From an uncultured Bacteroidales bacterium (GTDB lineage Bacteria > Bacteroidota > Bacteroidia > Bacteroidales > UBA932), in NCBI GenBank assembly GCA_947305645.1, contig CAMZEC010000021.1:1-35682 (forward strand): 35,682 bases of DNA, given 5' to 3'. Below the pieces are notes generated by a model that was not told where the DNA came from, ran no database searches, and was given only the letters and a program-made list of their open reading frames with translations. Within the stretch, counting starts at the first letter, position 1; each line of letters opens with the position of its first letter. Positions 22,075 through 30,991 of this stretch are shown here, piece after piece. A program made the position numbers and the translations under genes.

Positions 22075-22713
22075 ATGAAAACGCTCAGCATTCCCTTTCT
22101 CAAAAGCCTGGACAGCAACGACCTGGATACCGCCCTCGAGCTTGAAGGCACCCGTTTTTCCGTCGACCAGTGCAACTGGCCCGACGCCTTCCCCTACTCT
22201 CCTTTCTGCAACGGACGCATAGCCCGTACGGAAGATTCCATGGTGGTGGATTTCCGCGTGAGCGGACTCGACCTCAGGGTTCAGAATCTGGAAGACGGCG
22301 GATGCTCTTGGGAAGACAGCTGCTGCGAAATTTTTCTTCAGGTGCCCGGCAAGGAGGAGTACTGCAATTTCGAGGTGAATGCCGCCGGTTACATGACAGC
22401 AGCGCGCGGTACGGGCCGTGGCGACCGGGTATCGCTCACACCCGAAGAATTCTCTACCATAATCCGTATGGCCGACATAAAAGGCGCTCAGGATTATGCC
22501 GGAGGCATCTGGTCCTGGAGAGTTATTCTGATGATTCCCTTCGCACTGTTGGGCCTGGACCCGGAAAACCTTCCGGCGTCGCTCAGGGGTAATATCTACA
22601 AGTGCGGCGACAAGACCGCGCACCCGCATTTCCTGAGCTGGAACCCTATCGACACTCCGGAGCCCGACTTCCATCGCCCGGAATTTTTCGGCGAACTCAT
22701 AATTTCTGAATGA
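22075..22713 (+). CDS. CBM9-like carbohydrate-binding family protein
   Basis: 212 residues from ATG 22075. The features SWEDSCCEIFLQVPGKEEYCN (cut: WEDSCCEIFL), NFEVNAAGYMTAARG, IWSWRVILMIPFALLGL and LRGNIYKCGDKTAHPHFLSW match the family 9-like carbohydrate-binding proteins of Bacteroidota, whose ligands are mostly unknown. No signal peptide, so it may be cytoplasmic. An in-frame ATG at 22057 lies inside queF and is less likely. The stop overlaps the next start (ATGA), coupling it to the second NamZ paralogue. Confidence 0.78.
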   Translation: MKTLSIPFLKSLDSNDLDTALELEGTRFSVDQCNWPDAFPYSPFCNGRIARTEDSMVVDFRVSGLDLRVQNLEDGGCSWEDSCCEIFLQVPGKEEYCNFEVNAAGYMTAARGTGRGDRVSLTPEEFSTIIRMADIKGAQDYAGGIWSWRVILMIPFALLGLDPENLPASLRGNIYKCGDKTAHPHFLSWNPIDTPEPDFHRPEFFGELIISE

Positions 22714-23984
22714 AACACCTTGCCTCCCTCCTGCTTCTGGCATCCGTCTGGGTGTCGGCCTCGTGTTCGTCCCGCGTGATTTTGGGAGACGAGCGCTTCG
22801 ATGTTTATCTTCCGATGCTGGAAGGCAAGCGGGTGGCAATTTACAGTAACCCGAGCGGAATCGTAGGCGACAAGGTCGAAGGCTGGTGCCTGAAAGGCGG
22901 TGAAGAGGTCACTGAGGCCGCTGCGGGCATACCTTTCGGCCAGCCGTCAGATTCATCTAACCCCGTGGTCTACGGCCCGCACCTGCTGGACGTGCTGCTG
23001 GAGAAAGGCGTGAACGTCAGCGCCATCTTCTCTCCGGAGCATGGCTTCCGCGGGACTGCTGACGCCGGCGAGTTGGTGTCGTCGGAGGTGGACGCCAAGA
23101 CCGGAGTGCCCATCCTGTCGCTTTACAGCAAACATTCGATGATGCCCGACGAGGCCGACATGGACAAGTTCGACCTGCTGCTGGTGGACATTCAGGACGT
23201 GGGCCTGCGATACTATACGTATTACGTCACGCTGCAGCACCTGATGGACGCCTGTGCCGTCTACGGCAAGCAGGTGGTGATCCTGGACCGCCCCAACCCC
23301 AACGGATTCTACGTCGACGGTCCCATCCTGGACATGACGTACAAGTCCGGAATAGGATCACTGCCCATCGCAATGGTGCACGGAATGACATTGGGCGAGC
23401 TGGCCCTGATGATGAACGGAGAGGGTTGGCTCAAGGACGGACTCAGGTGCGACCTGAGCGTGGTGCCTTGCCTGAAATACACCCACGGCATGCATTGCAC
23501 CCTTATCCTCCCGCCGTCACCGAACCTCAAGGATATGCGTTCCATCTACCTCTACAGTTCAACCTGCTTCTTTGAGGGCACGGAGGTGACCGCAGGTCGC
23601 GGAACCCAGTTTCCCTTTGAAGTTTACGGCCACCCTGCAATGGAAGACCGCGGTTTCTCCTTCACCCCGCATAGCATCCCGGGAGCAAAGAAACCCCGAT
23701 ATATGGACAGGGAGTGCTTCGGAGTCGACCTGCGGAACAAGCCTCTGAAGGAAATCTGGGCGGAGCACATTAACCTGGAGTATCTGAAAGACGCCCTGGC
23801 GCACATGCCTGCAGACAGCGCCTTTTTCATGAACAACAATCACTTCGAGCTCCAGGTTGGCGTTCCATACGTGCGCGAAATGATTCTGGCCCGCCGCCCT
23901 TCGGAAGATATCCGCGCAATGTGGCAGGACGATGTTGCACGCTTCCGCGAACAGCGCCGTCCGTATCTGCTTTACGAAGAGTAA
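22710..23984 (+). CDS. NamZ-family lipoprotein (DUF1343), second paralogue
   Basis: 424 residues with lipobox SAS-C19, so a membrane-anchored periplasmic or surface enzyme. Family motifs: KRVAIYSNPSGIVGDK, IFSPEHGFRGTADAGE (E110, H111), LLVDIQDVGLRYYTYY, VILDRPNPNG, and GRGTQFPFEVYG. Function as for NamZ: release of MurNAc from murein ends. Compared with the paralogue at 5884-7137, residues 56-90 are extra and disrupt the usual GDKHLLDVL join (see 22875-22979). Coupled by ATGA to the CBM9-like gene. The two paralogues differ in anchoring, which may separate their places of action. Confidence 0.87.
   Translation: MKHLASLLLLASVWVSASCSSRVILGDERFDVYLPMLEGKRVAIYSNPSGIVGDKVEGWCLKGGEEVTEAAAGIPFGQPSDSSNPVVYGPHLLDVLLEKGVNVSAIFSPEHGFRGTADAGELVSSEVDAKTGVPILSLYSKHSMMPDEADMDKFDLLLVDIQDVGLRYYTYYVTLQHLMDACAVYGKQVVILDRPNPNGFYVDGPILDMTYKSGIGSLPIAMVHGMTLGELALMMNGEGWLKDGLRCDLSVVPCLKYTHGMHCTLILPPSPNLKDMRSIYLYSSTCFFEGTEVTAGRGTQFPFEVYGHPAMEDRGFSFTPHSIPGAKKPRYMDRECFGVDLRNKPLKEIWAEHINLEYLKDALAHMPADSAFFMNNNHFELQVGVPYVREMILARRPSEDIRAMWQDDVARFREQRRPYLLYEE
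22875..22979 (+). repeat. Extra in-frame 105-bp segment in the NamZ paralogue
   Basis: Residues 56-90 lie between GDK and HLLDVL, which are normally contiguous in the family. The DNA folds as an imperfect hairpin: GGCTGG (22881-22886) with CCAGCC (22940-22945), GAAAGG (22892-22897) with CCTTTC (22932-22937), and GTGA/TCAC (22900-22903 with 22909-22912) at the tip. It shares no evident sequence with the insertion at 8887-9027. It could be a second palindromic element or simply a longer natural loop. Confidence 0.45.
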
Positions 23985-23990
23985 CGCTTG

Positions 23991-24893
23991 TCAGGAGTTC
24001 TTCTGCGCGTTCTTGATCGGCTCCATGTGAATGGTGACGAAGGTGCCGGCTCCGAAACGGTCTCTCAACCGATGTTCTATCTCGCTCACCTTATCGTGAG
24101 CGTCGTTCAGTGACAGGTTGCCGTCCATACGCACATGAACTTCTATCGCCGTCTCCTTACCGATACGGCGCGTCCTGAGGTTGTGCGGCTCAATCACTCC
24201 GGGGCAGGAGCAGATGATAAAGAAGATTTCGTCCTCCAGGTCGCTGGAGAGGGAGCTGTCGGTCAGTTCCTGTATGCTGGTCTTGAAAAGGTCGACGGAT
24301 ACCTTTATCAGCATAGCGCCCACGATAACGGAGGCCATGGGATCCAGCACTGCCCAGCGCTCGCCGAACAAGATGGCGCAACCGATACCGACGGCGGCGG
24401 CCACCGAAGAAAGGGCGTCGCTGCGATGATGCCAGGCGTTGGCCACCAGGGCCTGCGACTCCAGCCGGCGGCCGGCGCGGGCCGTGTACTGATAGAGCAA
24501 CTCCTTGACCACTATTGAGATAAGCGCAGCCCAAAGAGCCAGCATTCCGGGAACGTGCAGAGTCTCGCCCGAGATCCAATGAGCGATTTGCACGGCACCG
24601 TTCACTATGATACTGAGGGCCGCAGCTGCCAGAGCCAGGCCGATGAACAGGGTCGCAAGGGTTTCAAATTTGCCGTGCCCGTAATCGTGCCCCTCATCCT
24701 GAGGCTTGCCGCTGATACGGACGAAAACCAGGACAATGATGTCGGTAAGAAGGTCAGACAGGGAATGGACAGCATCTGCCAGCATAGCAGCACTGCCGGC
24801 CAGAATCCCGGCCAGAAACTTGAAGGCAGTCAGCAGCAGGTTACCCGCTCCGCCCCAAATGGTTACTTTGAATATTTCCTTGGTCCTGTCCAT
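23991..24893 (-). CDS. Cation diffusion facilitator (divalent metal exporter)
   Basis: 300 residues from ATG 24891-24893. Six membrane helices with metal-site residues D40, H43 and D47 in LADAVHSLSD, and H155 and D159 in ANAWHHRSDAL, separated by the His-rich EGHDYGHGKFET loop; the C-terminal cytoplasmic domain ends ...VTIHMEP. These are hallmarks of CDF proton antiporters for Zn, Fe or Mn. A TTG at 24905 also opens the frame, but the ATG agrees better with the family. It follows the thioesterase gene by 12 bases. Confidence 0.92.
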   Translation of the reverse strand: MDRTKEIFKVTIWGGAGNLLLTAFKFLAGILAGSAAMLADAVHSLSDLLTDIIVLVFVRISGKPQDEGHDYGHGKFETLATLFIGLALAAAALSIIVNGAVQIAHWISGETLHVPGMLALWAALISIVVKELLYQYTARAGRRLESQALVANAWHHRSDALSSVAAAVGIGCAILFGERWAVLDPMASVIVGAMLIKVSVDLFKTSIQELTDSSLSSDLEDEIFFIICSCPGVIEPHNLRTRRIGKETAIEVHVRMDGNLSLNDAHDKVSEIEHRLRDRFGAGTFVTIHMEPIKNAQKNS

Positions 24894-24905
24894 TGGCGTC
24901 GGCAA

Positions 24906-25319
24906 TTATTCCGGGAGCGTCGCCAACATGGCGGCATGCAGTTCGGGGAATCGAACGGCGAATACCACGGGACGGCCTCCGTCAAGGAAGCAGTGGGTGC
25001 TTGTGGCTGTGCAGACAAGCTTTCCGGCCACTTTCATAGTGTAGGAGAAACTGAGTTTGAGCTCTGTCATCTCAGCTATTCTAACCTCTATCTCAATCTG
25101 ATCCTTGAAGGTCGTGGTGTGCTTGTAATTGAGGCTGATAGACACTACCGGGGACACTATCCCCTCAGCCTCCATACGCTCATATCCGTAACCTAACTGG
25201 TCCATCCACCAAATGCGCGCCTCTTCCATGAAGCGCACATAATTGGAATGGTGTGTAACGCCCATGCGGTCGCACTCGTAGTACTTGACCTCATGGACGT
25301 AGGGTTTAACTACTTTCAT
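24906..25319 (-). CDS. Acyl-CoA thioesterase, 4HBT/YbgC-like
   Basis: 137 residues of hotdog fold. The N-terminal VKYYECDRMGVTHHSNYVRF contains the catalytic-loop pattern (D-x-x-G-V...N-Y) of the 4-hydroxybenzoyl-CoA thioesterase group; strands SISLNYKHTTTFKDQIEIEV and KLSFSYTMKV follow. The start at ATG 25317-25319 shares its A with the stop of the upstream lipoprotein gene (TGATG), so translation is probably coupled. An upstream frame to 25349 lies inside that gene. Substrate unknown; the neighbours do not suggest one. Confidence 0.88.
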   Translation of the reverse strand: MKVVKPYVHEVKYYECDRMGVTHHSNYVRFMEEARIWWMDQLGYGYERMEAEGIVSPVVSISLNYKHTTTFKDQIEIEVRIAEMTELKLSFSYTMKVAGKLVCTATSTHCFLDGGRPVVFAVRFPELHAAMLATLPE

Positions 25320-26230
25320 CACTTTTTGAACTTCAGCTGCGCCGAGCAAGACTTACCGTTGCCGTCTACAACCTCCACGGTGAATACGTTGGTGGATGCG
25401 GACAGGTCAGGTATAAGTCCGTAGATAAAGGAGAAGTCCAGCTTGACTGCGGTCTTGCCGGAAATGACCTTGGGCGAAGGGAACTTGAACGAGTCCTCGG
25501 CCAGCGGATCATTTATGAGGTCGATGACAAGGCCCTTGTCGGTGGTTCTGTTGGAAATATATTTTTCCAGTTCCGGAGCCGCACCGAACTCAAGTTTTAC
25601 TTTAAGGTCCTGAATCTTTCCGGGAGCGCTGACGTTAATGGACGAGGGGCCGGGCTTGGCAGGAGAATATGAATTAAGATCCACCACAGCGAAATCAGGG
25701 TTGTCGCCCCAGCTGACGGCAGGCGGTACAGTATAATGGAACTTGGCCAGCTTTGCGACGCTTCTGCCGGACGCATCAGTAAGCTTGATGTCGACAGTGA
25801 AATTGATATCGTTTGGCATAGTCTGCTGGTTCGCCAGAATGGCAGTCAGTATGGCCTCCAGATTAAGGCTGCTCATAGTCTGGCCACGGAGCGCCGTGCC
25901 TGCAGCCATACCTGATCCGGTAAGGAATAAAGCCACCTTGGAATCATCCACTATGTCGAATACAGGAGCCTTGTTCGATGTGCCCTGATTGGAAGCAATA
26001 CTGATGTAGTTGTTTGCAAGCATGGAGTAATCTCCCAAGCCCAGGGCAAGGGTCGCCGACTCTATCTTTGCAGGGGCGTTCAGGGATATAGTGGCATCTC
26101 CGCCGGCGCCAAGTTCGAACACGGCAAACTTAGGGTTTGCCGGCCAGGCGATGGAAGGAGCTTCCTGGTCTGTCTTATTGCAAGCTACCAAAAGCACTGC
26201 AGAGAGTGCAAATAAAAGCAATCGTTTCAT
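25319..26230 (-). CDS. Lipoprotein with two related Ig-like halves, unknown function
   Basis: 303 residues. Lipobox LLVA-C17. Two repeats are visible: first half from SIAWPANPKFAVFEL to KLAKFHY, second from AVSWGDNPDFAVVDL to SAQLKFK. Both begin with the W-x-x-N-P-x-F-A-V pattern, continue with a K-I-(E/Q) strand (APAKIESATLAL; APGKIQDLKVKL) and end V-x-D-x-x-G-(R/K)-S. This suggests tandem beta-sandwich domains at the cell surface or periplasm. No known family assigned. First gene of a three-gene run with the thioesterase and CDF genes. Confidence 0.75.
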   Translation of the reverse strand: MKRLLLFALSAVLLVACNKTDQEAPSIAWPANPKFAVFELGAGGDATISLNAPAKIESATLALGLGDYSMLANNYISIASNQGTSNKAPVFDIVDDSKVALFLTGSGMAAGTALRGQTMSSLNLEAILTAILANQQTMPNDINFTVDIKLTDASGRSVAKLAKFHYTVPPAVSWGDNPDFAVVDLNSYSPAKPGPSSINVSAPGKIQDLKVKLEFGAAPELEKYISNRTTDKGLVIDLINDPLAEDSFKFPSPKVISGKTAVKLDFSFIYGLIPDLSASTNVFTVEVVDGNGKSCSAQLKFKK

Positions 26231-26253
26231 CTTACCAGTTCTTTAATATTTTT

Positions 26254-26261
26254 CAAAATTA
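26254..26261 (-). promoter_or_regulatory. -7 box for the lipoprotein-thioesterase-CDF run
   Basis: The minus strand reads TAATTTTG, 23 bases before the ATG at 26230. Confidence 0.55.
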
Positions 26262-26286
26262 GTGTTTTTTTGCGGAAGAGCAAAAA

Positions 26287-27216
26287 TCAAGCCTTCGTTT
26301 TATGCCTGGTCCGGCGCTCGCGATTCCACAAGCCGTAAATCTCGCTGACGTTCCCTGCCGTAATAAAGGCCTGAATATTCTGCTTACGGATAAACTCCAT
26401 AAGATTGGCGAACTCATCCTGGGTCAGAAGGGCCTGTATCTCAGTATTCGCGTCACCGCTGTAACCGCCCCGTACATCATACAAACTGCATCCTCGATGC
26501 AACCTTTCAATGACGTACTGGCGAATTGTTTCATGCTCCTTGGTAATGATACACACACGCTTGCGCTTGTTGAGGCTGGCCATGAAATAATCCAGGGCAA
26601 GGCCGTTAAGCCAGGTACCCACGAGACCTGTAACCACGAGGCGGAAAGGGTTGATAGCAAAGGCGGTACAGCAGATTATCGCACCGGCCACAGTTACCGA
26701 AACCCCGATGTCCAGATGCAGGTACTTGTTCACTATCTTGGCCAATATGTCGAGTCCGCCTGTGGAAGCGTTTATTCTGAAAAGTATGGTCTGGGATATG
26801 CTGACCAGCAGCACGAAGCAAACAAGGTCCAGAAGCGGATCCCCCATTACCGAGGTCATACCCGGTTCAATCAGATTCTGATAAGGGTATATCTTCTCCC
26901 AAAGCTCAAGCAGCGGTCCGAGAATAAGGGCGGTATAAACCGTCTTGGCCCCGAATTCCTTGCCTATCAGCAACCAGGCCAGCAACAGCAGAATGGCATT
27001 TATTACAGTAACCACCAAGGAAACCTTGACCGTGAGACCTGCAAGCCCGAAAAGGTTGGATATGACTATGGACAAACCTGTTATGGAGCCGAGGACGAGG
27101 TTGCTGGGCAACATGAAATAGTAAACCGCGCCGGCCGCAATCATCATACCTGCGGTCATAAGAAACAACTCTTTCCAGAACTTAAAGGTTGTCAGGTACT
27201 TAAGAACGTCGTTCAT
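26287..27216 (-). CDS. YitT-family membrane protein with C-terminal DUF2179
   Basis: 309 residues. About five or six membrane helices, with the family stretch GSITGLSIVISNLF, then ISQTILFRINASTGGLDILAKIV; a cytoplasmic domain follows from about residue 220 (KRVCIITKEHETIRQYVIERLHRGCSLYDVRGGYSGD), ending in the DUF2179 fold. YitT proteins are widespread and without a settled function; a transport role is likely from the structure. Monocistronic, with TACCTTTG at 27240-27247 as its promoter -7 box. Confidence 0.88.
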   Translation of the reverse strand: MNDVLKYLTTFKFWKELFLMTAGMMIAAGAVYYFMLPSNLVLGSITGLSIVISNLFGLAGLTVKVSLVVTVINAILLLLAWLLIGKEFGAKTVYTALILGPLLELWEKIYPYQNLIEPGMTSVMGDPLLDLVCFVLLVSISQTILFRINASTGGLDILAKIVNKYLHLDIGVSVTVAGAIICCTAFAINPFRLVVTGLVGTWLNGLALDYFMASLNKRKRVCIITKEHETIRQYVIERLHRGCSLYDVRGGYSGDANTEIQALLTQDEFANLMEFIRKQNIQAFITAGNVSEIYGLWNRERRTRHKTKA

Positions 27217-27239
27217 TTCAACTATGTAGTTAGCAGTTT

Positions 27240-27247
27240 CAAAGGTA
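27240..27247 (-). promoter_or_regulatory. -7 box for the YitT gene
   Basis: TACCTTTG on the minus strand, 23 bases before the ATG. The plus strand of the same gap has CATCTTTG (27281-27288, one mismatch) before the phosphatase gene, preceded by a T-run ending in G about 20 bases earlier. Confidence 0.55.
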
Positions 27248-27303
27248 AGGGTTTTTTTGCATTATTTGGCGAAAATCCTCATCTTTGAACAAAGAAAAAG
27301 ACT

Positions 27304-28602
27304 ATGCAAAGGACTCTCCTTTTCCTGACTATTATACTGCTGCTCCAGGCATGCAACGACCGTTCGTTCGAAGAACCTTCTGATGCTCAGTCAGAAAACG
27401 CTTATAAGCTGGAACAGGTAATAGTCCTCAGCAGGCACAACATTCGTTCTCCCCTCACCCGTTTCGGTTCCGTGCTGGACAGCCTCACGCCCCATAGGGA
27501 CATGTGGCACGAATGGTCCGCCGATGCCGGCCGCCTCACTCTGAAAGGAGGGGTTTCCGAAACCCTCATGGGCCAGTATTTCAAGCTGTGGCTCGAAAGC
27601 GAGGGATTCATCCCTCAAGACTGGCAGCCTACGCCACGGGAAGCGCTGTTCTACGCCAATTCGCTGCAGCGCACGGTGGCAACCGCCCGCTATTTCTCTG
27701 CAGGTTTCGCGCCGGCAGCCGACATACGCGTAAAATACCTGCCGGGAAAGCTCAACAAGACTTTCCTGCCCATCATTACAGCAGACTCCGATGCTTTCCG
27801 GGAAGAAGCGGCACGGGAGAGGGACGGATTCATGCAGGAGGCCTTCTCGGACAGCCTAAGCAAAGCATATCCCGTCCTGGAAGAGGTGCTCGATTATTAT
27901 GAATCGGAGTATTACAAGGTTCACGGCAAGCCGTTCGATGGCGATACGATAGAGTTCTTCGATATCAAAGGGGACGAGGCCAGGATGCGCGGCATGCTCA
28001 AGACGGCCCTGTCGGCTTGCGACGCCCTTGTGCTTCAGTCTTACGAAGAGGAAGACCTATGCAAAGCGGCCTTCGGGCACGACATAGGCGAGGAAGGCTG
28101 GTCCCGCATTGCGGACATAGTAACAATCTACCAGAACATCCTGTTCTCCGCCCCCATCGTAAGCCTCAACGTCAGCAAGGAGATGGCCGGTGAGATAGGG
28201 CGCGAACTCGGGCGACGGGGCAGGAAATTTACCTTCCTCTGCGGCCACGATTCAACCATTCTGAGCCTGCTGTCGGCCATAGGGACAGAGCCTTACGTGC
28301 TGGCAGGAGCCCTGGAACGGAATACCCCTATCAGCCTTAAGCTGGTCATCGAACGCCGCTCAAAAGGCGATGAACAATTCGTCCGCCTGCGCCTGGTCTA
28401 TCCTTCCTGGCAGCAGCTCCGCGAGCTCCCTGCACTCGACCTGCAGAATCCTCCCATGAGCTGTGACCTAAGGCTTAAGGGCCTGAGCGTCAACGAAGAC
28501 GGCTATTACCGTCTGTCCGATGTACGCAAGCGTTTATCAGACGCCGTGGCTGCCGGTCGTGCCGCCGCCGGCGGACTACTGCCCGATTATCTGAAACAAT
28601 AA
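27304..28602 (+). CDS. Histidine-type acid phosphatase lipoprotein (phytase/MINPP-like)
   Basis: 432 residues with lipobox LLQA-C17. The catalytic motif is RHNIRSP (R44, H45, R48), with Asn where most members have Gly, and the distal proton donor is in CGHDST (H315, D316). Branch 2 histidine phosphatases with this layout include phytases and glucose-1-phosphatases. Surface anchoring favours phosphate release from dietary or host phosphoesters. The next gene, a GH31 glucosidase, begins 4 bases after the stop, suggesting joint use on phosphorylated or linked sugars (inference). Confidence 0.87.
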   Translation: MQRTLLFLTIILLLQACNDRSFEEPSDAQSENAYKLEQVIVLSRHNIRSPLTRFGSVLDSLTPHRDMWHEWSADAGRLTLKGGVSETLMGQYFKLWLESEGFIPQDWQPTPREALFYANSLQRTVATARYFSAGFAPAADIRVKYLPGKLNKTFLPIITADSDAFREEAARERDGFMQEAFSDSLSKAYPVLEEVLDYYESEYYKVHGKPFDGDTIEFFDIKGDEARMRGMLKTALSACDALVLQSYEEEDLCKAAFGHDIGEEGWSRIADIVTIYQNILFSAPIVSLNVSKEMAGEIGRELGRRGRKFTFLCGHDSTILSLLSAIGTEPYVLAGALERNTPISLKLVIERRSKGDEQFVRLRLVYPSWQQLRELPALDLQNPPMSCDLRLKGLSVNEDGYYRLSDVRKRLSDAVAAGRAAAGGLLPDYLKQ

Positions 28603-28606
28603 CCAT

Positions 28607-30991
28607 ATGTTGCTGTCATTACTCATTTCGGTGCTGGCCATCGTTTCCCAGCCTAACAATCCGGTAGCCAATCCGGAAGCATGCGTCACTTGCGACAATG
28701 CCCGTTTCACAGTTCTCACTGACCGTCTGATCCGCATGGAATGGGCGGAAGACGGGGTGTTCGAAGACCGCGCCAGCCTGGCGATAGTCAACCGCAACCT
28801 GCCCGTACCAGTGTTCAAAGTAAAACGGAACGGCTCCGGGCTTACGCTTACAACCGGAAAACTCACCCTGAGCTACAAGGGAGGCCGGTTCGGGCCGGAA
28901 AACCTCAGCGTTAGCTTCAAGATGAACGGCAAGAACGTAACCTGGCGCCCCGGCACTCCGGCCAGCGGCAACCTGAAAGGCACCACCCGCACCCTGGACG
29001 GCTGCTACGGATTCGAAAAGCTGAGCCACAACGAGCAGGAGCTGGAAAACGGAATACTCTCACGTGACGGATGGGCGATAGTGGACGAGAGCTCCCGCCA
29101 CCTGCTGGAAGCCGACGAATCCGACTGGGGCGAATGGGTACGGGAACGTCCGGAAGGCAACCGCACCGACTGGTACATCTTCGCCTATGGGCACGACTAT
29201 CTCGCAGCCCTTCAGGACTTTACCAAGGTTGCCGGCCGCATCCCCCTGCCTCCCAGATACGTCTTCGGATACTGGTGGAGCCGCTACTGGATATACACCG
29301 ACGAAGAGATTATGCAGCTTGCCGACGACATGCGCTCCCGCGACATTCCTGCCGACGTGTTCATTATCGACATGGACTGGCACGAGACCTGGAAGGACCT
29401 CGACAAGCGTAAGGGGCACGACGAGTTCAACCAGAGGCGCGGCTGGACCGGGTACACCTGGAACCGCGACCTCATCCCCGACCCCGCAGGACTCCTCAGC
29501 AACCTGCACGCCAAGGGCTTCAAGACGGCCCTCAACCTCCACCCGGCATCCGGAATACGCCCTTATGAGGACTGCTACGAGACCTTCGTGGCCGACTACC
29601 TCTCCCGCACCTCCGATTATGACGGACCGAAGGACTACATATACCCCGAGGGTGGCTACACCTTCGCCGGCAATAAGGAACCGAGCGGCCAGGCCGGCTG
29701 GAGAGCGCCCGTTCCCTTCCGTCTGGACCAGCAGGCATGGGCGGACGCCTACTTCAACTCGGTGATACACCCGCTGGAGCGGCTGGGCGTCGATTTCTGG
29801 TGGCTCGACTGGCAGCAGTGGCGCGAGAGCAAATATGTCAAAGACCTCTCCAACACCTTCTGGTGCAACTTCAGCTTCTGGAACGACAAGCTCCGCCAGA
29901 CCCGTTCTCAGGGCCTTCAGGCACCGCGCCCCCTCATCTACCACCGCTGGGGCGGCCTGGGCAGCCATCGCTACCAGCTCGGCTTCTCCGGCGACACTTA
30001 TGAAGAATGGTCTGTGTTGAAGTTCCTCCCCTACTTCACCTCCACCGCGTCCAACGTGGGCTACGGCTACTGGGGGCACGACATAGGCGGACACATGCAG
30101 CCCAGGGATCGCCAGCGGCCCCGCACGCCCGAGCTCTACACCCGATGGATGCAGTTCGGCGTGTTCACGCCCATCTTCAAGACCCACTCCACCCAGAGCG
30201 CCAACCTCGACTGCCGCATCTGGATGTATCCCGAGTACTACGATTACCTGAAGGAGGCCATACAGCTCCGCTACGCCCTCAGCCCCTATATTTACGACGC
30301 TGCCAGGCAGGCTTACGAGACCGGCGTATCCATGTGCCGGCCGCTGTACTACTATTATCCAGAGCTCAAAGAAGCCTACGACTGGAACGAGGAGTATTTC
30401 TTCGGCGACAACATCCTGGCAACAGCCATATGTGAGCCCATGGGGGCCGACGGAACAGCCTCCCGCAAGCTTTGGCTGCCGGCGGGCGAATGGTACGACA
30501 TGGCCCACGGGAAGCTGCTGAAGGGCGGAAAGTCATACGAGCTGAGTTACACGATTGAACAGAACCCCTGGTTCGTGCGCGGCGGAGCCGTAATACCTCT
30601 GGCCGAAGAAGGCATATGCAACCTGCAGGAGGCTTCCAACGCCCTGCGCCTGATGATAGTGCCCGGCAACGCCCCCTGTAAGATAATCCATTACGAAGAT
30701 GACGGCATCTCACAGAGCTACGAGAACGAGTATGCGCAGACGGTTATAGAAAAGGCCGTTTCCGGACGCAAGACCGTGCTGAAGATAGGCGCCCGCGATG
30801 GATCTTACGCCGGAGCTCCTGCCACCCGCCGCATAAGCATCCTGCTGGAAGGTGTCTCGGCTGCCCCCGCCGCGGTTTTGCTGAACGGCTCTCCCCTGCC
30901 GGCGGAAGCGATCTGCCTGGGTGGCGGACGTCTTACCCTTCAGTTGCCTGAAGCCCCCGCAAGCGAGGCATTAACTGTGGAGATCCGCTAA
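28607..30991 (+). CDS. Glycoside hydrolase family 31 (alpha-glucosidase-type)
   Basis: 794 residues: signal peptide, N-terminal beta domain, TIM barrel and C-terminal beta domains. The nucleophile is in GVDFWWLDWQQW (D401) and the acid/base in YWGHDIGGH (D492); also VFIIDMDWHETWKD and FGVFTPIFKTHS. GH31 members cleave alpha-glucosides or alpha-xylosides; the WWLDWQQW form recurs in Bacteroidota enzymes of uncertain specificity. Probably periplasmic. The 3' end overlaps the convergent DUF456 gene by 4 bases. Large minus-strand open frames over this gene are codon-bias shadows. Confidence 0.93.
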   Translation: MLLSLLISVLAIVSQPNNPVANPEACVTCDNARFTVLTDRLIRMEWAEDGVFEDRASLAIVNRNLPVPVFKVKRNGSGLTLTTGKLTLSYKGGRFGPENLSVSFKMNGKNVTWRPGTPASGNLKGTTRTLDGCYGFEKLSHNEQELENGILSRDGWAIVDESSRHLLEADESDWGEWVRERPEGNRTDWYIFAYGHDYLAALQDFTKVAGRIPLPPRYVFGYWWSRYWIYTDEEIMQLADDMRSRDIPADVFIIDMDWHETWKDLDKRKGHDEFNQRRGWTGYTWNRDLIPDPAGLLSNLHAKGFKTALNLHPASGIRPYEDCYETFVADYLSRTSDYDGPKDYIYPEGGYTFAGNKEPSGQAGWRAPVPFRLDQQAWADAYFNSVIHPLERLGVDFWWLDWQQWRESKYVKDLSNTFWCNFSFWNDKLRQTRSQGLQAPRPLIYHRWGGLGSHRYQLGFSGDTYEEWSVLKFLPYFTSTASNVGYGYWGHDIGGHMQPRDRQRPRTPELYTRWMQFGVFTPIFKTHSTQSANLDCRIWMYPEYYDYLKEAIQLRYALSPYIYDAARQAYETGVSMCRPLYYYYPELKEAYDWNEEYFFGDNILATAICEPMGADGTASRKLWLPAGEWYDMAHGKLLKGGKSYELSYTIEQNPWFVRGGAVIPLAEEGICNLQEASNALRLMIVPGNAPCKIIHYEDDGISQSYENEYAQTVIEKAVSGRKTVLKIGARDGSYAGAPATRRISILLEGVSAAPAAVLLNGSPLPAEAICLGGGRLTLQLPEAPASEALTVEIR

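Noticed and set aside
21372..22839. Long minus-strand frames opposite yhhQ, queF and the CBM9-like gene
   Set aside because: They cross several well-supported plus-strand genes and show no recognisable domains.
29060..30508. Minus-strand open frame of 482 codons
   Set aside because: Shadow of the GH31 gene caused by its G+C-rich codon use; no family motifs and no start context, whereas the plus strand has both catalytic Asp motifs.
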